Source of the DNA: Nansenia antarctica
Lineage: Eukaryota > Chordata > Actinopteri > Argentiniformes > Microstomatidae
Assembly (NCBI GenBank): GCA_963989245.1
Contig: OZ022347.1
Span: forward strand, 41,347,558 to 41,411,557
Direction of reading: 5' to 3'
Length of the DNA: 64,000 bases
A model generated the notes under the pieces. The model was not told where the DNA came from. It did no database searches and saw only the letters and a list, made by a program, of their open reading frames with translations. The position numbers and the translations under genes are program-made. Below, piece by piece: positions 1 to 10,432 of the stretch. Within the stretch, counting starts at the first letter, position 1. Every line of letters starts with the position of its first letter.

Positions 1-89
1 CATAAACAAAAGCTATGTGCAATAAAGTGGAATGACACAGGGGAGAAAAGGAATTGTTGATGTGTTGAATACTTATTTCTCCCACTGTG

Positions 90-94
90 TGTGT

Positions 95-134
<40 letters not shown>
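90..134. repeat. (AC)n microsatellite
   Basis: Short GT run followed directly by about 20 AC dinucleotides, giving a small GT/AC inverted junction. Confidence 0.95.
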
Positions 135-137
<3 letters not shown>

Positions 138-229
138 GTGTACGTTGCTTGTGTTCCATGCTGTGTGTCTTGACACGTCAACAAAGCCGATAGACTGAGA
201 GTCGGAGCGCTACAGATTAAATTAATTCA

Positions 230-274
230 CACTCTGAGATGACAACTTGAATGGGTAGTGAAGGAGACCTATTC

Positions 275-317
<43 letters not shown>

Positions 318-364
318 CTCTGAGATGACAACTTGACTGGGTAGTGAAGGAGACCTATTCTAAC

Positions 365-456
<92 letters not shown>

Positions 457-499
457 AGATGACAACTTGACTGGGTAGTGAAGGAGACCTATTCTAACG

Positions 500-530
<31 letters not shown>

Positions 531-577
531 TCTGAGATGACAACTTGACTGGGTAGTGAAGGAGACCGTTTCTAACG
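230..577. repeat. Compound satellite: four ~47-bp units separated by (AC)n and (AT)n
   Basis: A ~47-bp unit containing CTCTGAGATGACAACTTGA and GTAGTGAAGGAGACC occurs four times (from about 230, 317, 452 and 529). The copies are separated by (AC)n and, in two spacers, by (TA)n runs. The units are almost identical, the fourth differing near its end, while the spacers differ in length and composition. The unit and its adjoining microsatellite therefore appear to have been amplified together. Confidence 0.9.
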
Positions 578-639
578 CCACATGAATATTGTACACAGCT
601 GTCGCCTTGCTTGACTGGAATTATTCATCCTAGAATCTG

Positions 640-980
640 CTTCTGCGTGTGTCTAATTATGGATGTTTTAATAATGGATGAAGGGGAGCGAGGCAGGGCC
701 AGGATGAGGGGAGGCTCTCAGCGACCAGAGACGCTGAGTTATGACTTATCTAAAGCTACTAGTTCATCTGTGATCCTGCACACGTGTTTAATAATGAATA
801 AAGGCAAATGTAGCAGGGCCAGAGTAAGGAGGGATGGGGGGGATGGTGGGGGGGCTCTCAGGTGCCAAAGTTATGTACATCTAGTACAGTTAAAAGCTAC
901 AGCTACTATTAGAAGCTAGTACAGTTTGGCTAAAAGAAACTGTTACTATTAAAAGCTAGTTGAGTTACTATTAAAATCTG
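640..980. repeat. Diverged two-copy tandem duplication plus short AAAAGCTAGT repeats
   Basis: Two diverged copies of ~145 bp (about 640-785 and 787-905) share the order TTTAATAATG, AGCAGGGCCAG or GGCAGGGCCAG, then GGCTCTCAG. They are followed by short imperfect repeats around ACTATTAAAAGCTAGT. The open frame through this stretch has no recognisable protein character. Confidence 0.55.
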
Positions 981-1002
981 GTACATGTAAGTAAAAGTAG
1001 CT

Positions 1003-1020
1003 TCTATCTCTCTCTCTCTA

Positions 1021-1072
<52 letters not shown>

Positions 1073-1073
1073 C

Positions 1074-1110
<37 letters not shown>
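1003..1110. repeat. (CT)n tract with an internal C run
   Basis: About 100 bases of almost pure CT broken by about 15 C residues. It lies directly upstream of a candidate 3' splice site at 1127-1128. Confidence 0.95.
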
Positions 1111-1111
<1 letters not shown>

Positions 1112-1128
1112 CCATCATTCATATGCAG

Positions 1129-1179
1129 ATCCAGAGGTTGACTCAGCAGGCGGGTCGTGTGTCTCAACTGAAGGCCGGG
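1129..1179 (+). CDS. Candidate short exon, weak
   Basis: A 51-bp segment sits between an AG preceded by the (CT)n tract and a GT (GGG|GTGATG). Two of its three frames are open. In frame 0 it reads IQRLTQQAGRVSQLKAG, which resembles a coiled-coil fragment. The alternative frame, which leaves one base at the 3' end, would be in phase with the stronger exon candidate at 2043. The donor is weak, no upstream exon is visible, and short open segments flanked by AG and GT occur often by chance. I list it only because it lies ahead of a better exon chain on the same strand. Confidence 0.18.
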
Positions 1180-1660
1180 GTGATGATGTCATAATAGAGG
1201 TGGATGTCATAATTCATAACATGCAAATGAGGAGCTGGAGGAGTCAGAAGGGCTCCTTCCTTTGTTAGGAATCTGAACGGTTGCGTTATTCCAGCTCAGA
1301 CAGCACAGTAATAAAGTCAGTATAGAATTTTTGTCACATTGAAACATTGTAGAGAACGTGCATCTCACTTTCTAGGTCAGAAGAACAGACCTCTCTATCC
1401 CTGAACGACTCAATTAATTCATCTAGTTTGTCCCACAGGTGAACTTGAACGTCATGTGTGGTTGCGTGTTCATACACTACAGTAACTACAGCTGTGTGAT
1501 TCCTGTCAAGTTCAAACATCATCATACATGAGAATTCAGATCAATAAGAAATGTAGATGATCAAAACACACACACACACACACATCTCCAGAAAGATCCG
1601 GGTCACGGGAAGCAAAGAGCTTTGTAACGTCACTAACAATTCCACTTTCTGACTTCCTGC
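1180..1660. other. Unique stretch, nothing recognised
   Basis: Non-repetitive apart from a short (AC)n at about 1567-1583. A 63-codon frame on the minus strand (1334-1525) has ordinary amino-acid composition but no recognisable motif and no splice or promoter context that I can support. Confidence 0.5.
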
Positions 1661-1661
1661 T

Positions 1662-1985
1662 GATACCAGGGTGCATTATGGGACAGAAGGATGATACCAG
1701 GGTGCATTATGGGACAGAATGATGATACCACGGTGCATTATGGGACAGAATGATGATACCAGGGTGCATTATGGGACAGAAGGATGATACCAGGGTGCAT
1801 TATGGGACAGATGATACCAGGGTGCATTATGGGACAGAATGATAATACCAGGGTGCATTGTGGGACAGAAGGATGGTAGGAGGTAGGGTAGGGGAGGTAG
1901 GGTAGGAAAGGTAGGGTAAGGGGGGGGAGGTAGAGTACAGTACGGGAGGTGATACCAGGGTGCATTGTGGGACAGGAGGATGTCA
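1662..1985. repeat. 31-bp minisatellite, ~8 copies, interrupted by a G-rich repeat
   Basis: The unit contains GATACCAGGGTGCATTATGG followed by GACAGAA. The copies from 1662 to 1872 are mostly spaced exactly 31 bp apart, with one 27-bp unit. A G-rich GGTAGGGTAGG segment (about 1873-1950) then separates one last copy at about 1951-1977. The minus-strand open frames here are repeat translations. Confidence 0.93.
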
Positions 1986-2042
1986 TTGGGAACAGTTGGG
2001 ATTTGTAATGAAATCAAAGTTTTCAATTTCCCCTCCCTGTAG

Positions 2043-2208
2043 AGTCGGCTCACTTAATTGGGTTCCACAGTTTAATTGATTGGCTTATTAAAGACAAGTT
2101 GAAGAGGGAGTTTGAGCACATCGGGGTCCCTGAGAGAGTACAGAGATGTTGTAATGACCTTTATGTGAATGTGCAGAGACAGACAGATAGTAACAACCCT
2201 ACCTGCAG
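2043..2208 (+). CDS. Candidate internal exon of an unidentified host gene
   Basis: What is seen: a pyrimidine-rich acceptor (TTTCCCCTCCCTGTAG) ends at 2042 and a consensus donor (CTGCAG|GTGAGG) starts at 2209. Between them one frame (codons from 2045) is open for 54 codons, with split-codon bases at each end (2 + 162 + 2 = 166 bp). The peptide is not low-complexity. It starts SAHLIGFHSLIDWLIKDKL, continues with GVPERVQRCCNDLYV, and ends near NNPTC. It has a natural mix of charged, aromatic and cysteine residues, unlike the repeat-derived frames around it. Inference: a genuine exon of a + strand gene whose 5' part lies outside the window. It joins in phase to 2364-2434. I do not recognise the protein, and a TE-derived or decayed exon is possible. 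A protein search of the 54 residues would decide. Confidence 0.48.
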
Positions 2209-2363
2209 GTGAGGTGACCTCTCTCCTCCCTATTAGTGAAGATGATTGGAGTCAGTTGTTTGGTTTGGATTCCCAGACAGGAGAGAATAAGGGCTGGTCC
2301 ACTCTGAGGTGAATGAACTGGCCTTTCCAGAACACTCTCTCTGGTCCATAACTCACCTCCTAG

Positions 2364-2434
2364 TCTGACAGAGGACAGATGGGTGGACACGTACCTGGCT
2401 GCTGTCCAGCTCATCTGTCAGACACACCTGAAAG
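2364..2434 (+). CDS. Candidate next exon of the same unidentified gene
   Basis: The acceptor is ACTCACCTCCTAG ending at 2363 and the donor is GAAAG|GTTTAC at 2435. The 71-bp segment is 1 + 69 + 1 bases. Its first base completes the codon left open at 2208 (AG|T, Ser), and its frame is open for 23 codons reading LTEDRWVDTYLAAVQLICQ then THLK. The implied intron (2209-2363, 155 bp) is a normal size for a fish. The phase match and ordinary amino-acid composition support a real exon. Length alone does not, because 23 open codons are common by chance. The protein is not recognised. Confidence 0.4.
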
Positions 2435-2474
2435 GTTTACTTCTCTCAGCCCTGCTCCCATGATGCTCTTGGCC

Positions 2475-2537
2475 TTTCTCTCTCTCTCTCGGTCTCGCTC
2501 TCTCGGTCTCGCTCTCTCTGTCTCTGTCTCTGTGTGT

Positions 2538-2587
<50 letters not shown>
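2475..2587. repeat. (CT)n microsatellite
   Basis: CT-rich run with CGGTCTCGCTCTCT interruptions that becomes pure (CT)n at its 3' end. It lies in the putative intron after 2434. Confidence 0.95.
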
Positions 2588-2589
<2 letters not shown>

Positions 2590-2767
2590 TCTATAAACTC
2601 AATAAAACTTTCTATAAAAGCAAAGCAAGACAATGCAAGAGCCACTTCATGGGACTGAAAGTGCGTGTGTCATCTAGGTATAAGTGAGATGTGTTACACT
2701 GTCCACCCGTCTCAGGAAGATGACATCATCGTGTGATACCCACCATCCATTACTAAACTAAGACATG

Positions 2768-2968
2768 TTTACCATTTTAGCAGACGCTTTTATCCAAAGT
2801 GACTTACAATTAGAGATTACAGCGACATTTCTCCCTGGAGTAATTTAGGGCTAAGTGCCTTACTCAAGGGCACACTAATGGTGGTGTGTTCCCAGATGGG
2901 ATTTCATGAACTCACAACCTTCTGATCACCAGTCCAACTCACTATCCACTAGGCTGCTGTAATACACT
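2768..2968 (-). mobile_element. tRNA-derived SINE (V-SINE type), minus strand
   Basis: Read on the minus strand this is a near full-length SINE. The tRNA-like head has its A box around TAGTGGATAGTGAG and its B box in the segment before the AAATCCCATCTGG stretch. A conserved middle carries CCCTTGAGTAAGGCACTTA. The tail matches AAGTCACTTTGGATAAAAGC followed by TGCTAAAAT. The same three-part layout recurs at 23585, 34572, 36000 and 36127. V-SINE is my assignment from the known head, core and L2-tail structure of that family. Confidence 0.8.
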
Positions 2969-3168
2969 ACAGTTAGATGACATCGATTGGTTTCCACCAG
3001 CAATATTTGCTCTGGAATACACCTTGTGTACTGAATTGATCAATCCATCATCATCTTTTGCATCGCGAGGAAAAGCCGACAGTTTGAAGAGCGATTATGT
3101 GGCTCAAGCTCAGGAAAAGGAAGCGGAGGATTTGTCTGTTGAGACTCTGGCTCTGCAATTTAACACAG

Positions 3169-3169
3169 A

Positions 3170-3252
<83 letters not shown>
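3169..3252. repeat. (CT)n microsatellite flanked by a short duplication
   Basis: About 40 CT dinucleotides. The sequence GTTGAGACTCTGGCTCTGCA appears on both sides (about 3138 and 3261), so the tract sits between two direct copies. Confidence 0.92.
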
Positions 3253-3253
<1 letters not shown>

Positions 3254-3664
3254 GTGTCTGTTGAGACTCTGGCTCTGCAATTTATTGAGAAACCTTCACT
3301 GCTGCCTTCCGATATCTGCAAGCAGAACCAGGGGTAAATTGAGGCACTTAGCCCAGCGGGGGGTTAGACAGCAGGAAACCCAATATTGATGGGTCTGTTT
3401 TCTCTTTCTCACACCTCAGAGAAAGGCGAACAGCTGGAGGTCTTCACGGGCTAAGGAAGAACAAACAAGGCTGTTGTAGACGTTATTTATTTTGTCGGAG
3501 CAGATAATCCCTCCCTAGTCAGGTCAGACAACTGTCTCTGTCATATTAAATTGTACATTTGTTGGGTGATGCATGTCTCTCTCCTCTTCAGTTGAGGGGC
3601 TTACAGATGTTTCTGTGTAATGATGTTGTTTGTTTGTGAAGCCTGGAAACACTTTCTTGTTGCG

Positions 3665-3715
3665 CTTTTTGAAGCAGACGCCTGCTTCAAATCTAAAGCG
3701 ACTTACAAAGTAAGT
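3665..3715 (-). mobile_element. Degenerate L2/V-SINE 3' tail
   Basis: AGCAGACGCC ... CTAAAGCGACTTACAA is a decayed reverse-strand version of the shared SINE/LINE 3' tail. No head is recognisable. Confidence 0.45.
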
Positions 3716-3894
3716 GAATTGTCAATCCACCAGTCATAGCATGAAAAAGTAATCTATGCTCAGACCTTTATTAAGCCACTCTTATGCTACCCTTATGTCA
3801 CTCTTATGCTACCCTTATGTCACTCTTATGCTACTCCATACAGTACATGGTATCTCTGCACCCTGGTGGGTTACATTAGATGATGGATGTTGTG

Positions 3895-4048
3895 TGTCTA
3901 TGTGGCTCAGTTGGTGGAGCCTGGCTCTAACAATGCTTAGGTTGGGGTTTGATTCCCGCTGGGACCATGCGTACTGAAACATGGATGTACTCACTGTAAT
4001 GTAAGTCACTTTGGATAAAAGCGTCAGTTAAATGGCATATTATATTAA
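3895..4048 (+). mobile_element. tRNA-derived SINE with L2-type tail
   Basis: The head has a clear A box (TGGCTCAGTTGGTGGAG) and B box (GGTTTGATTCCCGC), spaced as in a tRNA. It is followed within about 50 bp by the tail GTAAGTCACTTTGGATAAAA and GCGTCAGTTAAATGGC. The conserved middle domain of the other SINEs here is absent, so this is a shorter, different SINE that uses the same LINE-derived tail. Confidence 0.82.
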
Positions 4049-4271
4049 AGTGAGACGACTTATCTGCAATTTAAATCACTGCAAGGAGCCTTTTCCTGCA
4101 TGACTCAACATGCGATACCGAAGCTTTCAATGTGTGCATGGTGATATGTGTGATTTTCTTTTAAGATTATTTGTGAATTTATATTTGATATCGGGCCGGT
4201 TTCACAGAGAACGCTTAAGCCCAGTCCTGGAACCTCCATCAGAGCTTTTCAGTGGAGGATTAGACTGAAGC

Positions 4272-5850
4272 CTTGTCTGTGAAACCTTTATGTGCTGATC
4301 TCTCTGTATGTCTGTGAAACCTTTATGTGCTGATCTCTCTGTGTGTCTGTGAAACCTTTATGTGCTGATCTCTCTGTATGTCTGTGAAACCTTTATGTGC
4401 TTATCTCTCTGTATGTCTGTGAAACCTTTATGTGCTGATCTCTCTGTATGTCTGTGAAACCTTTATGTGCTGATCTCTCTGTATGTCTGTGAAACCTTTA
4501 TGTGCTGATCTCTCTGTATGTCTGTGAAACCTTTATGTGCTTATCTCTCTGTGTGTCTGTGAAACCTTTATGTGCTTATCTCTCTGTATGTCTGTGAAAC
4601 CTTTATGTGCTGATCTCTCTGTATGTCTGTGAAACCTTTATGTGCTGATCTCTCTGTATGTCTGTGAAACCTTTATGTGCTTATCTCTCTGTGTGTCTGT
4701 GAAACCTTAATGGGCTGATCTCTCTGTATGTCTGTGAAACCTTTATGTGCTGATCTCTCTGTATGTCTGTGAAACCTTTATGTGCTGATCTCTCTGTGTG
4801 TCTGTGAAACCTTTATGTGCTGATCTCTCTGTATGTCTGTGAAACCTTTATGTGCTGATCTCTCTGTGTGTCTGTGAAACCTTAATGTGCTTATCTCTCT
4901 GTATGTCTGTGAAACCTTTATGTGCTGATCTCTCTGTATGTCTGTGAAACCTTTATGTGCTTATCTCTCTGTATGTCTGTGAAACCTTTATGTGCTTATC
5001 TCTCTGTATGTCTGTGAAACCTTTATGTGCTTATCTCTCTGTATGTCTGTGAAACCTTTATGTGCTGATCTCTCTGTATGTCTGTGAAACCTTTATGTGC
5101 TTATCTCTCTGTATGTCTGTGAAACCTTAATGTGCTTATCTCTCTGTATGTCTGTGAAACCTTAATGTGCTTATCTCTCTGTATGTCTGTGAAACCTTTA
5201 TGTGCTTATCTCTCTGTATGTCTGTGAAACCTTTATGTGCTTATCTCTCTGTATGTCTGTGAAACCTTTATGTGCTTATCTCTCTGTATGTCTGTGAAAC
5301 CTTTATGTGCTTATCTCTCTGTATGTCTGTGAAACCTTTATGTGCTGATCTCTCTGTATGTCTGTGAAACCTTTATGTGCTTATCTCTCTGTATGTCTGT
5401 GAAACCTTTATGTGCTTATCTCTCTGTATGTCTGTGAAACCTTTATGTGCTGATCTCTCTGTATGTCTGTGAAACCTTTATGTGCTTATCTCTCTGTATG
5501 TCTGTGAAACCTTTATGTGCTTATCTCTCTGTATGTCTGTGAAACCTTTATGTGCTTATCTCTCTGTATGTCTGTGAAACCTTTATGTGCTCATGTCTCT
5601 GTATGTCTGTGAAACCTTTATGTGCTGATCTCTCTGTATGTCTGTGAAACCTTTATGTGCTTATCTCTCTGTATGTCTGTGAAACCTTTATGTGCTTATC
5701 TCTCTGTCTGTCTGTGAAACCTTTATGTGCTGATCTCTCTGTATGTCTGTGAAACCTTTATGTGCTTATCTCTCTGTATGTCTGTGAAACCTTTATGTGC
5801 TCATGTCTCTGTATGTCTGTGAAACCTTTATGTGCTTATCTCTCTGTGTC
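4272..5850. repeat. 35-bp minisatellite, ~45 copies
   Basis: The unit runs TGTCTGTGAAACCTTTATGT followed by GCTGATCTCTCTGTA and repeats at exactly 35 bp for about 1.58 kb. Units differ at a few fixed positions: CTGATC, CTTATC or CTCATG; CTTTATG or CTTAATG; GTATG or GTGTG. CTTATC variants dominate the 3' half. The open frame starting at 5797 begins inside the last units and is not a gene. Confidence 0.97.
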
Positions 5851-6074
5851 TACAGTACGTCTCTGCTCCTCTCTCTCTGCCCAGGAAGAAACACTTCACA
5901 CATAAAACTCTGCCTCTCCAGGCCAGCCTCGCTGCACAGACCTGCTGGGAAACTATTAACTTCAGACCCATCCCAGAATGCATCTGCTATAACACAGTAC
6001 CTGCAATCTCACACACCATATCGGGAAGAGCAGCGCTTGAATACGGTTGCAGTAACTACAGTTTTATCTATATC
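5851..6074. other. Unique stretch, nothing recognised
   Basis: A non-repetitive 220 bases between the 35-bp array and a LINE tail. An open frame crosses it but shows no motif. Confidence 0.4.
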
Positions 6075-6282
6075 TTTTTATTCATTGTTTTATTTTGTTG
6101 TTGAATGTTTGTCTATTTATTTTCTATATATATGTATCTATTCTTGCCTTTTTTATTTGTATTTTTTCTTACTATCCTTCTTTTTCTGTATTTTTTTAAT
6201 GCTATATGTAAAGCACTTTGAATTGCCCCTGTTGTATGAAATGTGCTATACAAATAAACTTGCCTTGCCTTGCCTTGCCTTA
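6075..6282 (+). mobile_element. 3' end of a LINE with (CTTGC)n tail
   Basis: An AT-rich leader is followed by GTAAAGCACTTTGAATTGCC, then ATGAAATGTGCTATACAAAT and AAACTTGCCTTGCC. This is the common teleost LINE 3'-UTR end, closing in a pentanucleotide tail. No coding part remains, so the copy is severely 5'-truncated. Confidence 0.65.
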
Positions 6283-6283
6283 C

Positions 6284-6490
6284 ACTCCCCGGACACTTTA
6301 TTAGGAACACCTGCATGACTCCATGGACCCAACCTGCCTGGTGTCAGCAGTCCAAGCTGGTGGAGGTGGTGTAATGATGTGGGAAATTGGTTTTCTTGGC
6401 ACACTTTGGGCCCGTTAATACCAATCAATCATCACTTGAATGCCACAGCCTATTTGAGTATTGTTGCTAGTGTTCCTAATAAAGGTAGCA
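6284..6490. mobile_element. Tc1-like MITE (internally deleted)
   Basis: The left end is CACTTTATTAGGAACACCTG, and the inverted TTCCTAATAAAGG lies at about 6474-6487. The interior (GGGCCCGTTAATAC, CTTGAATGCCACAGCCTATT, TGAGTATTGTTGCT) matches the 5' part of the larger Tc1-like copy at 33666-34191. This is therefore a deleted relative of that element. Confidence 0.65.
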
Positions 6491-7100
6491 GAGTTTGTGA
6501 TTGACGGGTGTTTCATCAAGGTGGAAGGGGAGTTGCAGGCCTGTTGCAGCATCCCCAGTGCAACCCCCGCCGTGACACGAATGTTCCACTTACACCAAAT
6601 GCCTGACATGTTTTTGTTGTTTTTTTTTGGGGGGGGGGGGGTGACTGACAACGTGCTTCGCAAAAAATACCCAGTTTGGGGATTGACAGTACAGTCACAA
6701 ACCAAGAGATGCTGTATAGAGGATCTTTCATCCAGGGTATCTCTTGTCACCATCACCCCCAGCTCTGAGACTGGTGTAGTTCATAATGGCGTAGTAGTTT
6801 AATCAAACCCAGTTAATATTTTATAAAGGTGCAGCTTCTGGCTTCTGCTTTCAGTCAGCTGTAGTTAATCAGTGTCTGATCTACAACCTCTCCTTCTCCT
6901 CTATCATCCCCCTATACTACCTCTCCTTCTCCTCTCTGCGCACTTTTACATGATGAAATTATGACTCTAAGATATACTGTTGCTTATTACTCATTCTCAC
7001 TATCTTTAGAATTGGAAGATAAAAAACCTAGAGCGCTTTCTTTATCTTGTGTGGCAGATTAACTGCCGAAGGAAAGGCTGTCTGGATACAACCTGTTATA
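6491..7100. other. Unique stretch with a poly-G run
   Basis: Mostly unique and unrecognised. A T run followed by about 13 G lies at 6620-6641. The paired frames on both strands (6461-6802, 6415-6756) give no recognisable protein. Confidence 0.45.
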
Positions 7101-7104
7101 ACCT

Positions 7105-7160
7105 GTTTATATATATATATATATATATACAACCTGTTATAACCTGTTTATATATATATG
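7105..7160. repeat. (TA)n within a short duplication
   Basis: ACCTGTTATAACCTGTTTAT followed by (AT)n is repeated twice. Confidence 0.85.
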
Positions 7161-7485
7161 ACCTGTTTACGTAGCGGAATATGAACGCTGAAGATGAATG
7201 GCAGCTGGGTATCAGTATTTTAAACAGACGTTTATACATCTGTGATGTTAAATAGAAAGTACTTAAGAGACATGACCTCTGTTGACCTTTAATAAACCCT
7301 GTCACGGGCCCGGGGACGACCCCCTTTTGTTCTCGATGATAATTGGACGGGTCCCAGCAGCTCTGTCATAAATAAAACCTCAGGACTTAACCTTGCTCTC
7401 CTGGACGGAGGCCAAGCTGGCTTCATACCAACAACCTCCAGAACCCTCCTGCTTCATGCAAACAGCTGGGCTGCATTTGTACTTT

Positions 7486-7531
<46 letters not shown>

Positions 7532-8460
7532 CCACCCTCCTCCTCTTAAAATATGATTCCAGGATTATCACTCAGAGAAAGTCTCTCAGCTTTAATACCT
7601 CCACCACCCTCGACCCCCACTGGTGCTGCTGCACAGGAGGCTGAACTGCCTCTCGTAGAACAAACAACAAGTAGAACAAAGCTTGTATTCTAGACAGGTA
7701 CGACTACGGAACAATGGTACTTAAGCTTACTGGGAAATTGATTCTCACCTTGTCACAGTGAGTCACACAGCGACAGGCGCAGAGTTACTGTAATCATGAA
7801 TCTCCTGATTCATTATGATGAATAGAAACTCATCTCTTGAGTGCTTCCGTTCAGACCGTTTTTTTTAAAGAGCCCAAATATTACTAAATCATTACTAAAA
7901 CACCCAGCTTTTTAGGGGAAAAAACACATCAAATCAGGCTAAATATAGCTCATAATGCATTAGAGGAGGCGGTCTGTCTCTCTGTCCAGGTTTTCTGACA
8001 CTGGAACCAATGTTGTGTCTTTAATCTGAGGTTTTAAAAGGTGTTCTGTAGTCTACATGTCTCATACTGCAGGAGCTACTCTGGTAAAACAACCATCCCT
8101 TTAGTATGATGTCATTAAACTGTGAAGACAGCATTTATAAAAGGTAAAAAGTTACATACCCTCTATAGAAAATACTTCATGAATATTTATTTATTTATTT
8201 TGTATTATATGTTTTCTATACAGGGTATATGTATCTTTTTATATATATATATATTTATATATATCTTTACTTTTTATGAATGCTGTGTTCACAACTGTAT
8301 GCTCTCAAAAAATACAATAAACAAAGACAAACAACAGCAAAAAGAACCATCCATAACCGACATGATGTCATGTGATTGTGATGTCATGTGAATGTGATAT
8401 CATGTGATTGTGATGTCATGTGATGGTGGTGGTCTGTAGCAGAAGCCCCTTGTCTCCCCT
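7161..8460. other. Mostly unique stretch with one (AC)n
   Basis: It holds (AC)n at about 7488-7527 and a short TGATGTCATGTGA repeat at about 8363-8425. The rest is unique AT-rich sequence with no gene, RNA or element that I recognise. Confidence 0.5.
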
Positions 8461-8467
8461 CTTGTAG

Positions 8468-8520
8468 AGGACGTCGTCACCAACACAGTGAAGGGATCAG
8501 ACAGAGCCTGCGCTCACTGA
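8468..8520 (+). CDS. Candidate terminal exon of the unidentified gene
   Basis: The acceptor CTCCCCTCTTGTAG ends at 8467. The segment starts with AG, which completes the single base left at 2434 (G|AG, Glu). It then stays open for 16 codons (DVVTNTVKGSDRACAH) to a TGA at 8518-8520. A poly-A stretch of about 21 bases lies 20 bp downstream, but no clear AATAAA. The phase match with 2364-2434 and the good acceptor are the only support. The implied intron of about 6 kb would contain the 35-bp minisatellite. An unrelated chance match is quite possible. Confidence 0.25.
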
Positions 8521-8733
8521 ACTGTAAAATAAGAAAACATGAAAAAAAAAAAAAAAAAAAACAGCATCTCCCTTGGTGTCCTAGGATGTTGCCAGGGTGT
8601 CTTAGCAGGAGGTGTCATGACCATCGACAGCCCCCCCCCCTCCAGCAGGCTGGAGGGGCCTGGTCCAGGGGCCTGGTCCTCAAGCACCATCTGGCTCTGA
8701 CAGACTCCTGTTCCTGGGCTGGAGGGGCGGGGG

Positions 8734-9236
8734 AGAGGAGAGAGGAGAGAGGAGAGGAGAGAGGAGAGAGGAGAGGGGAGAGGAGAGAGGGGAGAGGAGA
8801 GAGGGGAGAGGGGAGAGGGGAGAGGGGAGAGGGGAGAGGGGAGAGGAGAGAGGGGAGAGGGGAGAGGAGAGAGGGGAGAGGGGAGGGGAGAGAGGGGAGA
8901 GGGGATGGGAGAGAGGGGAGTGGGGAGAGGGGAGAGGGGAGAGGGGAGAGGAGAGAGGAGAGAGGAGAGAGGAGAGAGGAGAGAGGGGAGAGGAGAGAGG
9001 GGAGAGGAGAGAGGGGAGAGGGAGAGAGGAGAGAGGGGAGAGGAGAGAGGGGAGAGGGGAAAGGGGAGAGGGGAGAGGGGAGAGGGGAGAGGAGAGAGGA
9101 GAGAGGGGAGAGGAGAGAGGGGAGAGGAGAGAGGAGAGAGGGGAGAGGGGAGAGGAGAGAGGGGAGAGGGGAGAGGGGAGAGGAGAGAGGAGAGAGGGTA
9201 GAGGGGAGAGGAGAGAGGAGAGAGGGTAGAGAGGAG
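8734..9236. repeat. ~500-bp GAGAGG/GGGGAGA purine tract
   Basis: Almost every base on the + strand is A or G, built from GGGGAGAGG and GGAGAGAGG units of variable length. The long Glu/Arg/Gly and Ser/Pro/Leu frames on the two strands are translations of this tract. Purine-only mirror-like DNA of this length can in principle form triplexes (H-DNA). Confidence 0.95.
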
Positions 9237-9591
9237 AGTTGGAGCGACGGATCAGGGGAGCATGCTGCACCAAAAGTGTAGAAATGAAGTCGACACTTCA
9301 AATCAAACCACCACGACACTGCAACACATGGCCAGGATGGTGATGGTGATGGTGATGAGGTACTTTGTTCGTTTCCTCTCTATCGACGACAGGAAATATC
9401 CTCTATGTACCCCCCCTGCCCCCCCCCCCCCCCTCCCTGTCTCTGAAATACTAAGTGCTTGCTTCATAACGGGACTACGGGAGGGACAACATAATGATAA
9501 TTGGACGATAAAAGTCTTCCGCTCTCATTATATTCCTCCTAAATCTGTCAGAGTGATGGCGTGGCTGGGAGGTGGGAGAGCATGCTACGTA
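9237..9591. other. Unique flank of the hAT-type element
   Basis: Contains a short (GGTGAT)n-like run at about 9337-9358 and a C run at about 9405-9433. Nothing else is recognised. Confidence 0.4.
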
Positions 9592-10432
9592 GTGTGGATC
9601 AGTGGCGGCTGGTGCTAAAAAATGTGGGTGGGGCACAGGTTATGGGGGCATGCTCCACGGGGAAGAATATCAACTTTAAAATCTGGATTTACAGTCGATT
9701 TTAGCATGAGAATAACAGTGTTTCCCCTAGGTTTGCTGCCTTGGGGGGGTGGCATGGACCGTGGCATGGAGGCGTAAGACCAGGCGTAAGACCCTGCGAC
9801 ATACCAGCATCATGTCCAGGGGGTGTACTAACTTGTACATTAAGCCGCCTCACGCTACGGAAACAGGAGATAGGCTCCTTCCCTATGGGCCATTAGGCTC
9901 GAGAACCATCGGTTCTCAAGGCTACTTACTTATGTGGTCTTGACTACCTGTCCACTTTCTCACCTGGTTCTTGCTCTCTCTCTCTGGTGTGCCGACACCA
10001 TCCTGCTCTCTCTCCTTCTCTCCCTCTCTATCCTCCTCTCTCCCTTTTGCTGTCAACCAAAAGGCAAACATAACAACCAGAGTATGTATAATCTAATAAG
10101 AGGTATACATTGATCCATATCAATTTATAACATAATTATAATTGAATTTTGGATTGCTGTGGGCAATGCAGTCAGATAATGTCATTTTGACATTACTCTC
10201 TCACCTGGAAAAAAAAACATGTCCAACTATACTATACAAAGCAGACATTTCAAATGCTTCAATCCACTGTCCATGTACTGTAAATATGCCATCATGGTAT
10301 TACCAATGAAGCCCAATTCTAGCAGAATAAGAAAGATTGTATATCTACTTTAAGTAAAATAATAAAGTGCCTCAGTTAGCTCTTTAGCTGGCATGTGTGC
10401 AGCAGACTAGCTCATCTCATCACCTCTGAGCA

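Noticed and set aside
2640..2760. Alternative terminal exon starting after CATCTAG (about 2679)
   Set aside because: It is in phase with 2434 and reaches a stop, but the acceptor lacks a pyrimidine tract. The candidate at 8468 has a better one.
3895..3975. A functional tRNA gene
   Set aside because: A and B boxes are present, but the head does not form a clear acceptor stem and runs into a LINE-type tail, so it is a SINE.
8586..9319. Overlapping 200+ codon frames on both strands (Glu/Arg/Gly and Ser/Pro/Leu rich)
   Set aside because: They are translations of the GGGGAGA tract, open because the repeat lacks stops, and have no non-repetitive coding body.
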